A DNA stretch of 64,000 bases from Anthonomus grandis grandis (GCF_022605725.1 NC_065548.1:19315644-19379643), one strand, 5' to 3'; positions 53,440 to 64,000 are shown, counted from the first letter of the stretch. Translations and numbers: made by a program. The notes: generated by a model not told the origin, from the letters alone.

Positions 53440-54480
53440 AAAATTCACTCTAAATGGCTTTTTCTGTTTCTTATACACCGGCACCTATCTCTTATTTCCA
53501 AAGTAGTTCGCAGCTGCAGCTCCTTTCATGACGTTAAATGCGGCGTTATTTTATGTGCTAATTTCTCTAGTGTTGCTATGTCTTTTGTGTACACCAGTTT
53601 TTTAATACTCCCCCAGAGTTAACGTCTCTAACAAAAAAATCGAGTAGCGTTAAGTCTGGGGAACGGGGGGGCCATAAGATAGGACCTTATCTGCCAATCC
53701 AGAAATTGAGAAAGTACTAATTCAGGTGCTCCCTTACATGGACTTAGTAATGGGTAGAGCACCCATCTTATTAAAAAAGAAAAGGCAGGTTGTCAAAATT
53801 GGCACTTCGGCAATCAAATTTGGTAATTAATAATTTTGCAAAAAAAGTAAATTTTCACCATTACAAAAAAAATTTTCCACATCTATGTGAAAGATTTATT
53901 GACAAAATTGAACACAGTTCTCGTGGTTGCCTTGTAGGAGATCTAAAAGAACATAAAATTATAAATAAATCAAGCTAACAAATTTTAATAAATCGTTAAA
54001 TTATTGAGAAATTGCTTAAATTCTCAATAACTTCTTTTCTCTCGCTTTCTTTCTCAATAAATTCTTAATATTTATTTAAAAAAGATGTAAAAAGGGTAAG
54101 CTTATTACAAGAAGTTACACAAATTGTCTTAAAAATATAATTACCTTGTTCCGGAGTGAAATGAAAGATGTGCTATCCGTCTATTTTAAGCACCTTTCAT
54201 ACTTTATAAGGGTTCACATCTAAGATCTGAGCCATCTGCCCAAAGCGCCTCACCCCATCTTCCTCAAAAGCATCAATAATACATTACTCATCTTCAACAT
54301 TAGGTTACCTGATATTAATCCATAATTCTTGAAACCTTACTGCCAATTTCTGTTATATGTCGATATGTTATAGAAAATATACAGCGATCGGGTTGTCTTC
54401 TATTAGGAAAACCCTTCCGTTAAAGTATTTGAGCCCCACATGCGTTGACATCAGCTCTACTAGACATTATCAGTATATCA
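53440..54480 (-). pseudogene. Mariner-like transposase, N- and C-terminal parts
   Basis: On the minus strand the N-terminal part (about 54,470-54,150) reads GFPNRRQPDRCIF, then DAFEEDGVRRFGQMAQILDV and NPYKV.KVLK, matching the YA.RFP.RR.P and helix-turn-helix region of insect mariner-like enzymes. The C-terminal part (about 53,790-53,440) reads DGCSTHY.VHVREHLN, then FWIGR.GPILWPPRSPDLTL and LDFFV, matching QDGAPPHF..VR..LN......WIGR.GPI.WP.RSPDLTPLDFFLWG. The middle third with the first catalytic Asp is not recognisable, and the interval is shorter than expected. Several stops occur. No inverted ends were found. Confidence 0.75.
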
Positions 54481-54489
54481 GCCTATTCT

Positions 54490-56880
54490 TTCTTTGAAGA
54501 TATGCCATGGCAATGGAAGGATTTTAGAGAAAAAATCCAATAACGTAACAAGAATCCACAAGTAATTAAACAATCAACGAATCAAAATAATAAATCGGCC
54601 AACAAAAGTCTCTCGCATACAGTCACAACCGACAGCAAAGATGAAAAGATGAATGAAATCTCGACTAAACCAATGATAAGCAAGCAACAAGCAATATTAC
54701 GCCAGCCCTACCCCCTCGTCGAGGACTTGGATACAAAGTTTTCCCTGAGAATGTCAAGCGCATGTAAAAGAAACAAAAAATGTGTTTAACATGTATGAAA
54801 GAAAGAACAAGCATTTGCATTTATGTTATTAATTTCAAATACCGGTTTTAAATTTCTTAATATCTAAATCTTCCATAAACGCTCTTGAATCGAATTCGGC
54901 ATTTTTTTTTTGTTAAGAGACTCAAAGATGAACTTGAAAGTTTTCTATATTCCAGATAAAATTGTTACATCGTTACATCAAGAATATAGCAGAAATGGTT
55001 ATAAAAAATGATACAAATTAAAAAATAAAAAAAATAATCTTTGCAATCAATAATTTGTGCATTTTTTGGGAAAACCAAAAAAATCTTTAAAAAAAAACTG
55101 TTCAACTTTCTATAAGAACATTTAGCTTAAGTAGGTTCCAAATGGTCCAGTGTACCAACCCTTTCTCTTAGGACGTCGTTCCTACAAACATCCTGTATAA
55201 TTCGAAAAGGAAAATATTAGAAAGATTTTTTATAATATTCGAACGAATAATTTATTAACATTCTGTATTTTATTCACTCGCAAAACCAAAGTTTGATTCT
55301 ATAGTAATTTATCGTGGAACCTTTACAGAGCAGGAAGAAATTAACTTTACATTTAATATATTTTGATTTTTTGTATTAAATAGCTATGCATTAACCATAG
55401 ACATGAACGAGAAAATAAAATTTTATTTTTATAATTATTTAAATGATTAATTTTTAATGAGACTGCAATATTTGTAAGTATAATGAATCACTAAAAAAAT
55501 ATTTTTATTTCTAAGACGCTGAATAAATTAAATAAAAAAAAAATAAAAAAATCTGTCGCATCTCAAACACGAAAAATATAGATAATCCTTTATATTTTAT
55601 TTCTTAAAAGGTCTTTCCTCCAGTATCTCCCTATATCGCCTTAGCATTTTCCTAAAGCCTTATAAATACGTAGTTTTTCTCTGGAATAGGAAAACAACGG
55701 AAGTTTACGATCCTCTCAGTTTACCTAAATAATGTCTAAGGGTTCGAAGGGCCTTGGTACGAATTAGCCCCCATTTGTGGAAAAGGTAGAGTTTTTAGGT
55801 GAAGGATTTTACTGCCAGTTTGGGTTTATATACCGACGGGAACAGTCATGAAATGGAAATGAGAGCCTATTTTCCAAACCTTTACCTTAAAATTTCCAAA
55901 GATACTAAAAGATGATGACCATAAAATGTTTTGAAAGGAAATTCCTTTTAACGTAGGTAGATAATAATTGATGTGTAACTGTCTTTAGGGAAAAATGATC
56001 AATGTGTAAAAATGAGTAGATCATGACATCGCTTGATAAAAAAATATACGAAATAAATATTTATATGTAATTATTCCTAACTGTTTGATAATTTATTGTA
56101 GATCGAGGTTTCCAAGAGATTCGAATGCACTAAGACTAACAATAATTGTTAAAATTATAATTATTCACTTCACTAAAATATTTTCAGCTACCATAAGAAT
56201 AAAAAGATTTTTATTTAAAACAGACCTACATAGATAACAGTTTTTAACAAGTAACTTATAAAAAGCAAACAAATGTACACAATTGAATCAAAATTAGAAA
56301 ACGATTCTAGACTAGAAATTTGTATCATATGTTAACTTAGTTTGCTCTATTGACTAGCTCTCATTGCTGAGAGTGCACGCTTCTGACATTTTATTAACCC
56401 GTAAGCAAACATATTTGTCAGTAGAAAACAACTCAAAAGTTGTTTTGTCTAAGTAGTAATTTAGAAACATAGATTTTTATCCTATCTATCAGGAAATCGT
56501 AAATCGTAAACGAAATATTATTATACATAGTGTCCTAGAATATGCAGGCAATATCTTGACTAGATAGCATGTAAGAAAAAAGAAAAATTTAGATATTTTT
56601 TTTTGTTCTTTATGAGTTTTAAACCCATAAAGCACGCCGCTAAGAATGATGTTTTTTTAATAACTTTTAAATACTTTACGTACAATTTCGTGAAATTGTG
56701 GTGTCATAATAAGTAGAAAAGCCTATTAAAATATGATTATTAACTAAAAATTATTTTTGTATGTAGGTTTAACATAAACTCCTTTTAAATGTAAACCCTC
56801 ATGCTTTGAACAAAAGATAGTTGGATTTTTGACACTTGTTGAATTTAGGTCCCATTTTTTCCAATAAATTATTTAAATTG
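54490..56880. other. AT-rich intergenic DNA, nothing recognised
   Basis: Short simple A/T runs only. A slightly GC-richer part at about 55,600-55,950 has no readable frame. Confidence 0.45.
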
Positions 56881-57075
56881 TCTCTAATGTTAATTTAATT
56901 AGCATATCCTTGAGATTTAAAGTATTCCTTTAAAAAAAATCTAAGGAATTTAGATGTGGTGATCGAGGTAGCCAAGTCACGAATCCCTTCTTTCTACTTA
57001 ACGGTTTTCAAAAAGCTTTTTTAAATCATCCCGAACTGCTAAAATGTAGTGGTTCTGCATTATGAAATAGTCTAG
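56880..57075 (-). pseudogene. Mariner-like transposase C-terminal scrap
   Basis: Minus-strand frames read MQNHYILAVRDDLKKLFENR, VERRDS and, one frame over, WLPRSPHLNSLDFF. This corresponds to QDGAP.HY...VR..L...F..RWIGRR and WP.RSPDLTPLDFF of mariner-like enzymes. It is the fourth such fragment in the window. It is very short and broken. Confidence 0.6.
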
Positions 57076-57089
57076 AATATATTTATTTT

Positions 57090-57640
57090 ATAGATTAATA
57101 CAATTTAGGTTTAAAAAAGTCGAATTGTGGTCCATATACCTACATTATACAAGAACTAAATAGTTGCATGTTATAAACAAAATTAACTTAACATTATATA
57201 TTAAATTTAACATATATTTTATGTTATGACACATTAGATATTAAGAATTCTTTAATACAAACTTTAAAAAAAATATATATATAAAATATGAATAATTTTG
57301 ATCCTAGTAGGTAGTTTAATAAGAAGTTTTTTCCCATATAGACAGACCTCTATTTAAACAAATATAATCAATGCGCAGGAAGATTAAAATCATTTCTATG
57401 AATTGCTTTATAATTATAAAAAGTTGTATTGTAAACAAATCTGGGCAAATTCGGTTCTATCAAAACAAGCAATTATTTGATTTGCCAGCCTAAAGACTCT
57501 CGGAAATTCTGTTAATGCTCTTCAGAATACCATACCATATCTACTTCTTATGAAAAACTGAAAAACTGAGCATGATAATATGCCGATATAATGTTTTTAC
57601 TTGCTATGCATCGAAGTCTATAATTTTTACCATTCGTTAA
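57090..57640. other. AT-rich spacer, nothing recognised
   Basis: No frame, repeat or motif was found between the mariner-like scrap and the minus-strand LINE remnant. Confidence 0.4.
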
Positions 57641-58200
57641 CTTAAACTCTCTAATTATATCCGCTATCCAAAATCAAGCCCAAAACCCTTATGTACTCCG
57701 CTAGTGTAATGATTCGACCATCTGACCAAATTAAAAAACTTTTAATCAAGTGGGAATGCCTAGGGATAAACTGTTGAAGACTGTTTTGGTGGTATTCAAA
57801 TGAAGCCTATTATGATTAAAGCAAGAGCGAAATGCATCTAACATATATTGGTAGTTTCTCGACTGCACTAGCAGTCGAAGATATATAACAAAACCAAGAA
57901 TTGTCATCAGCCAATATAGTAAGATCTGCTACGGAATCCACAGTATATGGCAGATCATTGACGAATATTAGAAAAAACAGAGGCCCAAGAATGAATCCTC
58001 GTGGAACCTCAAGATCCATATCCATTGCAACTGATTGGACACTATTTATTTTAACAATCTGAGACTTGGAAAAAAGATAAGATTTTACTTATTCCTAGAC
58101 TAAATGAATTTTAAAACATAACTCTTAAGTTTATTGATTAGCAGCTGAAGTTTTACTAAGTCAAAGGCCTTGCTAAGGTTCATGAAAAATCCCAAACCTT
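57640..58200 (-). pseudogene. LINE reverse transcriptase, palm fragment
   Basis: On the minus strand GFFMNLSKAFDLVKLQLLIN (about 58,190-58,130) is followed by LEVPRGFILGPLFFLIFVND and LADDNSWFCY (58,010-57,890), then IRVLGLILDSG (about 57,690). These are the D.SKAFD.V....L..KL, GVPQGSILGPLLFLI.IND, ADDT and LG..LD blocks of a non-LTR reverse transcriptase. The catalytic box reads LADDN. Stops and a frameshift are present. The N-terminal region of the same kind of protein lies at 58,990-59,215, so one LINE copy may be split by intervening DNA. Confidence 0.75.
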
Positions 58201-58230
58201 TATCACTTTCAATGGGTAACTAAAAATATT

Positions 58231-58270
58231 TCGACATGTTTCAGATATATAACATGTCTATCATCAGGGA
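58231..58270 (-). ncRNA. Hammerhead-like motif with intact CUGAUGA box
   Basis: On the minus strand CCCTGATGA is followed by TAGACATGTTATATATCT, then GAAAC, then ATGTCG. The order CUGAUGA - variable stem - GAAAC - ATGT parallels the motif in the Penelope-like arms at 8.83 and 10.28 kb, but here the catalytic CUGAUGA box is complete. Stem II is weak (about 3 bp). It may be a relic of a second Penelope-like end sequence inserted between two halves of a LINE. Confidence 0.4.
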
Positions 58271-58989
58271 TACTATAAAAGTACGAAGGAAACTTATAAG
58301 ATACTGATTCAAATTGTTAATTTACAAAAGGTATTAAAATTACTTACACAAATTAAGGGGTTCCGTTAATTCATCTTATAGATATAGTGCCTCAGACAAG
58401 GCTAAAAGTTAAACCGACTAAAAATGAATAAAAATACCATGTACAATAATGATCAAAAGCTTAATTAATTAACAAATAATTGGACGTTGAAGACATAAAA
58501 CTTACATTAAGATACATGAGAATAGAACGGAACCTGGATTTACAAAAACCTTAAAATCACATTATTACGACAATTTGATAATTGTTTTGTAAACAAAAAC
58601 TGAAAACAAAAGAACCATATAAATTTTCAAAAGATTAGAGACTTAAACTATGGTATAATATAATGGTTATATCTGTAATTTGCAAAAATAGATTTAATAA
58701 GTTGGCTACAGATAGCGGTTCTGGAAATGATACTTATAAATAAAATATAAATGTTTTTGACTCTTTAATATGAGAGAATGAAAAGTCGTTTTAAATTACC
58801 ATTAAAATTTAATGAATTAACAAAGTGGGTGAAGAATGACTTATTTGATCATTGACTCATGTAATACCATTATTCTGTAAAGCTCTATTTATCTCTAAAA
58901 TTTCTAGTAAATCTAGTTTATTACTTTTATGGCAGAAATGTAAATATTTATTCCATAAAGTTTGTTTTTGTAAGATAATATAATGTTTT
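58271..58989. other. Insert-like DNA between LINE halves
   Basis: No coding frame is recognised on either strand. By position it separates the N-terminal (58,990-59,215) and palm (57,640-58,200) fragments of a minus-strand LINE reverse transcriptase, so it may be a non-coding insertion starting at the hammerhead-like motif. Confidence 0.35.
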
Positions 58990-59215
58990 GATAATTTAGG
59001 TTATAGATCTTTTAATTAAATTGACTGAAACGCCATCTAATTCACATGCATTCAATTTTTTCATAGTTAAAACAGCTTCAGCTATGTCCCACTTCACAGT
59101 TGGAATGAAAAGCATGCCATATATATGATAAACTGAATGTAACATTGTGAGTCCGAAAATTGTTATTATTGACCTGTGGAGTTTCTGTAAAAAATCTGTT
59201 GAATACAATTGCAAT
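58990..59215 (-). pseudogene. LINE reverse transcriptase, N-terminal fragment
   Basis: The minus-strand frame reads FIPTVKWDIAEAVLTMKKLN and ACELDGVSVNLIKRSIT, matching the (E)..I...I..LK..KA.G.DGI....LK block that opens LINE reverse transcriptases. The rest of the finger domain is absent before 58,990. Confidence 0.5.
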
Positions 59216-59601
59216 TTTGTTGCAATGTTTTTGTCTTTAGTTTCTAAATTCCATACACGAAGACTGCCAACTGAGTTAGAATTTAATTTGGAGTTATCTG
59301 ACGCTTCCTTAACAATTTTTCACATTGTTTTACCTTTGTTTATTTATTTATTGTGTAAAGTATAATTTTGAATTTTTTTAGAACTTTCTATTAGTTTTTT
59401 GTCATTTTGTAAGGTTGATAATATCCTTTTTTTATTAAGATTAGAAACTAGAGTCTGCCTATATAATTGTTTTGGCCTTCTTTTAATAGTGTGGCTACCC
59501 AGGGCATTAGGTATGATTATCGCACTTCACTTATTCATATACCAGAAACGCTGACAAGAAACATTTACCTAAAAAATATTATGAGGCTAATAATTGAATC
59601 G

Positions 59602-59626
59602 CTAACTGCAGAAAGGGGACATCTCC
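59602..59626. repeat. Element B left terminal inverted repeat
   Basis: It begins CTAACTGCAGAAAGGGGACA. It pairs with 62,064-62,088, and a direct near-copy occurs at 59,749-59,773. Confidence 0.8.
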
Positions 59627-60045
59627 AATTTCCTAGGAAATTCATATTTTCATATATTTAGATTTCATTACCTTAAATACATCGTTTACTGCATAAACGG
59701 GACATACGACATTGTCACACCATTTACTCGATAGCATTATAATTCTCGCTAACCGCAGAAAAGGGATATGTCCTGGATAAGTAACCTTTCTGCGGTAAAC
59801 TATTGACTTCGGTTCTTTTCGTGCAGTTTCGTACACCAATACAAAAGACCATATAATATAATCACTAAAATGCAATAGAGATTCGGGGATCTATTTTAAT
59901 ATTCCGCTCTGATTTATTTTGGTTTTTGCTGGCTGAGTAATAAAAAACGCAGTCATTTAGTTCTGTTTAGAATTTCATAGAAACAAGGAAACAACACGTG
60001 CTTATTTCATTTACAATTTCATTTAATTTAAGTTGAATAGAAAAA

Positions 60046-61754
60046 ATGAGTTCGAGTTTAGAATCTGAAGATATCCCAAAAAAACGAAAAAACGGCGTTG
60101 TGAACACTGAGAAATATAAAAGAAATTATATTAAAAGGGCAAAACTGCAAGGCGTCCAACATGTAAATTATTCTGGAAAATTTTGTAACAATTAAAAGTT
60201 TATCCTTTTAGTTGTTACAAGAAATGTTTAACTGGACTGACTGAAGAAGAAAAACAAAGTATGCTTAATTTGTTTTGTAATTTGCAAACAAAAGACTTAC
60301 AAGATATGCATTTACAAGGACTCTTAGAAATACATTCCATTTCACGAAAAAGGGGTAGCATAGATGCTTCTAATAGTAAACCAAGGTCTTTAAGTGTCAA
60401 ATATTTTATTCTTAATGGTTCAAGTAGAATACAGACTTGTAAAAGAGCATTTCTATCAATTTATGGAATCTCTAAGAAGCGATGCGAACGTATTGTTTTC
60501 CTCCTAAAAAATCGCAAAACCCCTCAGGATATGCGCGGTAAAAATGTAAGTGGAAATGCAATAAAAGGATCTGTTATTGCAAATATCCGGAACCACATTG
60601 AATCCTATCCGGTAAAAATATCGCAGTATACGAGCCAAGAAATTCGTTATCTAGATTGCAAATTATCAGTAAAGACAATGTTTGAGATGTTTAGAGAAAA
60701 ACACCCGACTGATAAAATTTCTTACAAATTTTTTTGGTCCCATTTTAAAGAAAATTATAACTTAAAATTCGGTAGACCAGCAAAAGACACTTGCAGTACC
60801 TGCGAGGAACTTAATGCTAAAATAAAGAGTGACTGTCTTAACGATAATGCAAAAAGAGTAGGAGTTGCTGAGCTTATGTCCACAATAGACGGAGCAAGAA
60901 GTTTTATACTGCTCTAGATTCGGTAAAAAAGCGCTGTACTGAAGATGAGCAGACCTTAGGTATTTGCATTGATTTCATGGCGAATGTATCGCTACCACAA
61001 CTTCCGGTTCAAGATCTGTACTACTTTCGACAGCTCACTGTTTGTACTTTTGGGATATATAATTTAGGATCTAATAATATTGCTTGTTATGTCTACCATG
61101 AAGGGGAGGCGGGCAAACGTGCAAATGACGTATGCTCTTTTCTCAAGCATTACTTAGATCAGCAAAGCTTGCAAAAGTATAAAACTCTTCACATTTTCTG
61201 TGAGAACTGTAGTGGGCAGAATAAAAATAATACCGTGATTCGCTTTCTAATGAGTTTAGTTGAATTCAATAGAATTAAATGAGATTGAAATATACTTCCC
61301 AATGAGAGGCCATTCATTTATGCCTTGCAACCGTGACTTCGGCCTAATTAAACGACAGCTTCATAAAATAGAACGATTTTACACCATCCAGGATTATGTT
61401 GAAATAATTTCCAAGGCTTGCAAAAATCCAGCAAATATTTCAACTGTTCAGGTATCTAGCGATTTTGTGTACGATTTCGAACGTTGGTGGCCACAATTTT
61501 ATAAAAGAACCTGTCTGAGTAATGAATCTTATGGAAAAAGTATACCACGATCTCAAAAGAAATCGTTTTCTATCGCATCCTTCCAACATTTGAGTATTTC
61601 AACAACCACTCAGATAGTTGGCCGTAAGTTTGTAAACTGCCCTGTAAGTAATACTTACCGGCTTAGAAATGCTGAAAAAGAATTAACACAATATTCTAAA
61701 AAAGCATACCTTGAAAAGATACCAATTAACAAAAAAAAATTACTGATATATTAA
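60046..61754 (+). pseudogene. DUF7869-like putative transposase gene of element B, three frameshifts
   Basis: The gene starts at ATG 60,046 with a basic N-terminus (MSSSLESEDIPKKRK, then NTEKYKRNYIKRAKLQG), and shifts frame near 60,190 into KVYPFSCYKKCLTGLTEEEK (a C..C pair). It runs on through IHSISRKRGS, SIYGISKKRCERIVFLLKNR and a second Cys pair (DTCSTCEELNAKI, about 60,788). It shifts near 60,900 into KFYTALDSVKKRCTEDEQ and then shows D at 60,971 (CIDFMANVSLPQLP), E at 61,202 (FCENCSGQNKNN) and, after a shift near 61,260, D at 61,335 (GHSFMPCNRDFG). The triad spacing and motifs parallel element A. Here the second acidic residue is Glu instead of Asp. No introns are apparent. With only three indels over about 570 codons, it is a relatively young pseudogene. 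Confidence 0.75.
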
Positions 61755-62063
61755 ATACAATAAAATTTATTCCTGAGGATTATATGGACAAGTGAGAAAG
61801 AATGCGATGTAGAATGAGTATGTACTATTTGAATAAAGCAAATGTCAAAATTGTAGAATTTTGTTTTATTTTACTGCAAAAAGGAGACATGTCCATATGT
61901 CAAAATTGACCATAACTTCATGGGAAATTTAAAAACACCAAAAGAGACGAAGGTGATATAGAAAATATACCTCCAGGTACATTTCCGCAAAAGAAACAAT
62001 AGTCAAATAAGCTTTAAGCAAAGTTTAGGTAGTTTTTTCTCTTCCTGTACAATTTTAAAATTG

Positions 62064-62088
62064 TGACATATCCCTTTTCTGCAGTTAG
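62064..62088. repeat. Element B right terminal inverted repeat
   Basis: It reads GACATATCCCTTTTCTGCAG, then TTAG. It is the inverted partner of 59,602-59,626. Confidence 0.8.
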
Positions 62089-62439
62089 TCATTCAATTCT
62101 ATTCAGAGAGAAGAATTTAGACCAAATTTAATTTTTGCAGATGGTAACACCCGTCCACACAGAAGGATCCAAACTGTGTTAGCTGAAGTTATTGTCCAAA
62201 GAATGAATTGGCCAGCATAATCACCGGACATGAGTCCTGTGGGATATGCTTTCAAATGCTATATTAAGAGAACCAAACCCATTAATTTATGAGCTTCAGG
62301 GCTTACTGTGGCGGCACTAGAAGAGTAAAACAATATTCCTCAAAGAGAGCGCAATACTAAAGCGAGTCAATCAATGTATGGAAAACAAAGGAACACAATC
62401 ACACATAAGTTGATTTTTTGTTAAATAAAGAATTTTGAT

Positions 62440-62970
62440 AAAATTATTTTTGGCACCTAATTTGGTTTTTATACTTTTTTTTATCACTCAACACTTGTAT
62501 CTAAAAAAATATGTATATGAATAACCTAATAAAAGAATAACATATTTTATGATATGCAGAAATATACAAAAATATTTTCTCTTCCGAACAAATTTCAGAG
62601 ATCCAAGTTTTTATTATTATAATTATTTTTAAATCTGTCTTTTGATGGTAACGTATCACAATAGCAACAAAAATCCAATGGTATTAAAATAAACAACACA
62701 TTATATATATTTTCAATTAATTTTTTATTATGGTGAAAAGTATCGTAAGTAAACGCAGCTATTAGTTACTTCTCATTATAATAACAAAAATCATGCCATT
62801 CTTAAAGTTTTTTCTCGAAAACCGTTCATTTTGTCGATATTGACTAAAAAAGTCTGTTTTACTTAGAGTAAGATGTGTGCTTTCTAAAAAACATATATTT
62901 TTTAATTTTTTGAGATACTATGTACAAAAAAATATAACATTATAGGAGATCATATTTGTACATACATTGA
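62440..62970. other. AT-rich spacer, nothing recognised
   Basis: No motif is seen beyond the end of the Tc1 remnant. Confidence 0.4.
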
Positions 62971-62974
62971 ACTT

Positions 62975-63105
62975 TTTGACATGTAGGAACCTGAGGAATC
63001 TCTGTTAAGCTTTCACTTGTAGATCTTTTTATAAGCTTTAAGATCATCGGCAAATAAGAGACTTTTTTGAATATTTAGAATATTATGGAACCCTTTAGTT
63101 TAATA
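62975..63105 (-). pseudogene. LINE reverse transcriptase catalytic-box scrap
   Basis: On the minus strand FHNILNIQKSLLFADDLKAY and KKIYK are readable around 63,095-63,025, matching the (I)ND.......LLFADD.K.Y..I block of CR1/Jockey-type reverse transcriptases. Only about 35 codons are preserved. Confidence 0.5.
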
Positions 63106-63109
63106 TTAT

Positions 63110-64000
63110 AATGATATCTTTAATCAAGAAGGATAGATATTTGTTGCTGCTAAGACCGTTTTTTAGATACTAATAGATGACACACTAGCAGAAATGAATG
63201 ATGAGTTTTTAGAAGGTTAAAAATATTAAGAAAATTATTAAAAAATGTGTACTTTTATTACCAAAAAAGTTATGTAAAAATAAAATTACACGTTTTGGTT
63301 ATTCCAGAAATTTAGAGCACCAAAACCGCGTATTAATAGATAAATACGCACACGTTTCGAATGTGGTACTATTATTTACGCGTTCAAATTTTACGTTTAT
63401 GCATCGCTTTCATTTATCTCTGTACATATTAGTCCAGGGTTAGTGTGGTTAATTTCAGCTCATTTAATTAACTGATCCAAAATAAATTAGTTTTAATGAA
63501 CAAATTGAGAACAGATAAATCATTTGCAAAAATTTATGTCGATATCAGTGTGTGATACGCTTATTACATTTTCAGTTCAAATTTATTATAATGACTTTAT
63601 ATTTATTAATATTAATAAATAATAAACTATTTTATTGCAAAGGAAAATATAATAAATATATTTTATAATTCATAAAATTAATTATCAAAAAACAATATTT
63701 TATACAATTATTACAATAGGAATTTGTCTGAATTTAAGCCTAAAATTAAATGATTTTTACCAAATTATGATAAAAGTTAAATTTTTTGATAATTTCAGCT
63801 TAAATATAATTAAGGTCACTTACCAGGATCCTCTAATTAAATTTCAAAAAAAAAAAAATTGGTAATAATAATTCTAGATATACTTATAAAAAAATAGGTT
63901 ACTTACTAATGTGGACTTTGATGATGAAAGATGAAACCAGACGTCATCCAACTTCTTATAATAATTATTGTCAGTAATGATGCAAACTTTCAATTGATTT
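63110..64000. other. AT-rich intergenic DNA to the window end
   Basis: No gene, repeat arm or motif was recognised. Confidence 0.45.

Larger units (their letters stand above)
59602..62088 (+). mobile_element. DNA-transposon-like element B carrying a DUF7869-like gene
   Basis: The left end starts CTAACTGCAGAAAGGGGACA. The inverted right end starts CTAACTGCAGAAAAGGGATA. Flanking triplets are TCG (59,599-59,601) and TCA (62,089-62,091), consistent with a 3-bp duplication changed at one base. Near-copies of the end motif recur at 59,749 (CTAACCGCAGAAAAGGGATA), inverted at about 59,782, and direct at 61,872 (ACTGCAAAAAGGAGACATGT). The element is 2,487 bp and contains one plus-strand gene. It sits inside a Tc1 transposase sequence whose frame resumes after it. 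Confidence 0.82.
59467..62340 (+). pseudogene. Tc1-like transposase split by element B
   Basis: The left piece (59,467-59,601) reads FNSVATQGI, YRTSLIHIPETLTRNIYLKN and IMRLIIES, the (M)VWG.I....RT.L......L....Y...IL region of Tc1-type enzymes. The right piece (62,089-62,340) continues in the same frame, once a 3-bp repeat is discounted, as FNSIQREEFRPNLIFADGNT, RPHRRIQTVLAEVIVQRMNW, PA, a stop, and SPDMSPVGYAF, which includes the D(D/G)N.RPH and WPA.SPD..P blocks. The N-terminal third is missing. The target interrupted between IIES and FNSIQ is therefore identifiable almost to the base. Confidence 0.75.

Noticed and set aside
59147..59365. Plus-strand ORF of 72 codons upstream of element B
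   Set aside because: It partly overlaps the minus-strand LINE fragment and shows no motif.
1..64000. CRISPR array, bacterial operons or ribosomal RNA
   Set aside because: No regularly spaced identical repeats, no Shine-Dalgarno-led gene clusters and no rRNA core sequences; splice sites and eukaryotic retroelements indicate an animal genome.

Overview
This is about 64 kb of AT-rich eukaryotic DNA, almost certainly from an insect; a beetle is plausible but not proven. Splice signals, BEL/Pao, CR1/Jockey-like and RTE-like LINEs, Penelope-like, mariner, Tc1 and hAT sequences all point to an arthropod nuclear genome. I see no convincing host protein-coding gene, no rRNA, no complete tRNA and no CRISPR array. 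The window reads as a graveyard of nested transposable elements in gene-poor DNA.

Left part (1-20,975). A mariner-like element with terminal inverted repeats of about 150-180 bp lies at 1.1-3.1 kb. It is followed by a LINE reverse transcriptase scrap (4.5-5.0 kb), a diverged non-coding tandem duplication (about 5.2-8.0 kb) and a truncated Penelope-like element (8.76-10.37 kb) flanked by 200-bp inverted repeats that carry hammerhead-ribozyme-like motifs. A nearly full-length but decayed two-ORF LINE starts near 11.1 kb. Its 3' UTR is split by a complete, very young BEL/Pao retrotransposon (14,613-20,939) with an uninterrupted 1713-residue Gag-Pol on the minus strand and two 392-bp LTRs differing at one position.

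Middle (20,975-46,430). This is AT-rich DNA holding two Tc1 fragments, a decayed LINE (25.9-28.46 kb), a 920-bp non-autonomous hAT element with a perfect 8-bp target duplication (28,570-29,489), a 3-kb foldback built on a mariner-like remnant (31.65-34.75 kb), a deleted ZBED-type hAT transposase (35.0-36.35 kb), and further LINE fragments at 38.7-39.6, 40.4-42.0 and 46.1-46.4 kb.

Right part (46,430-64,000). The most interesting content is a pair of transposon-like units (46,842-50,642 and 59,602-62,088). Each has terminal inverted repeats, repeated subterminal motifs and a broken gene for a protein with a D ... (D/E)NC..QNKN ... GH(T/S)FM..(A/N)xD pattern, apparently the uncharacterised arthropod family I associate with the name DUF7869. 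The second unit sits inside a Tc1 transposase whose reading frame resumes after a 3-bp duplication, which is direct evidence of transposition. The first has a candidate 4-bp duplication (AATA) and an intron-rich gene, and itself lies inside a larger unit that has arrays of degenerate ~22-bp repeats and a two-exon 70-residue ORF. Mariner-like, LINE and possible Penelope remnants fill the rest.

Most elements are dead. Only the BEL/Pao copy looks potentially intact. All family assignments come from reading motifs by eye, without database searches.
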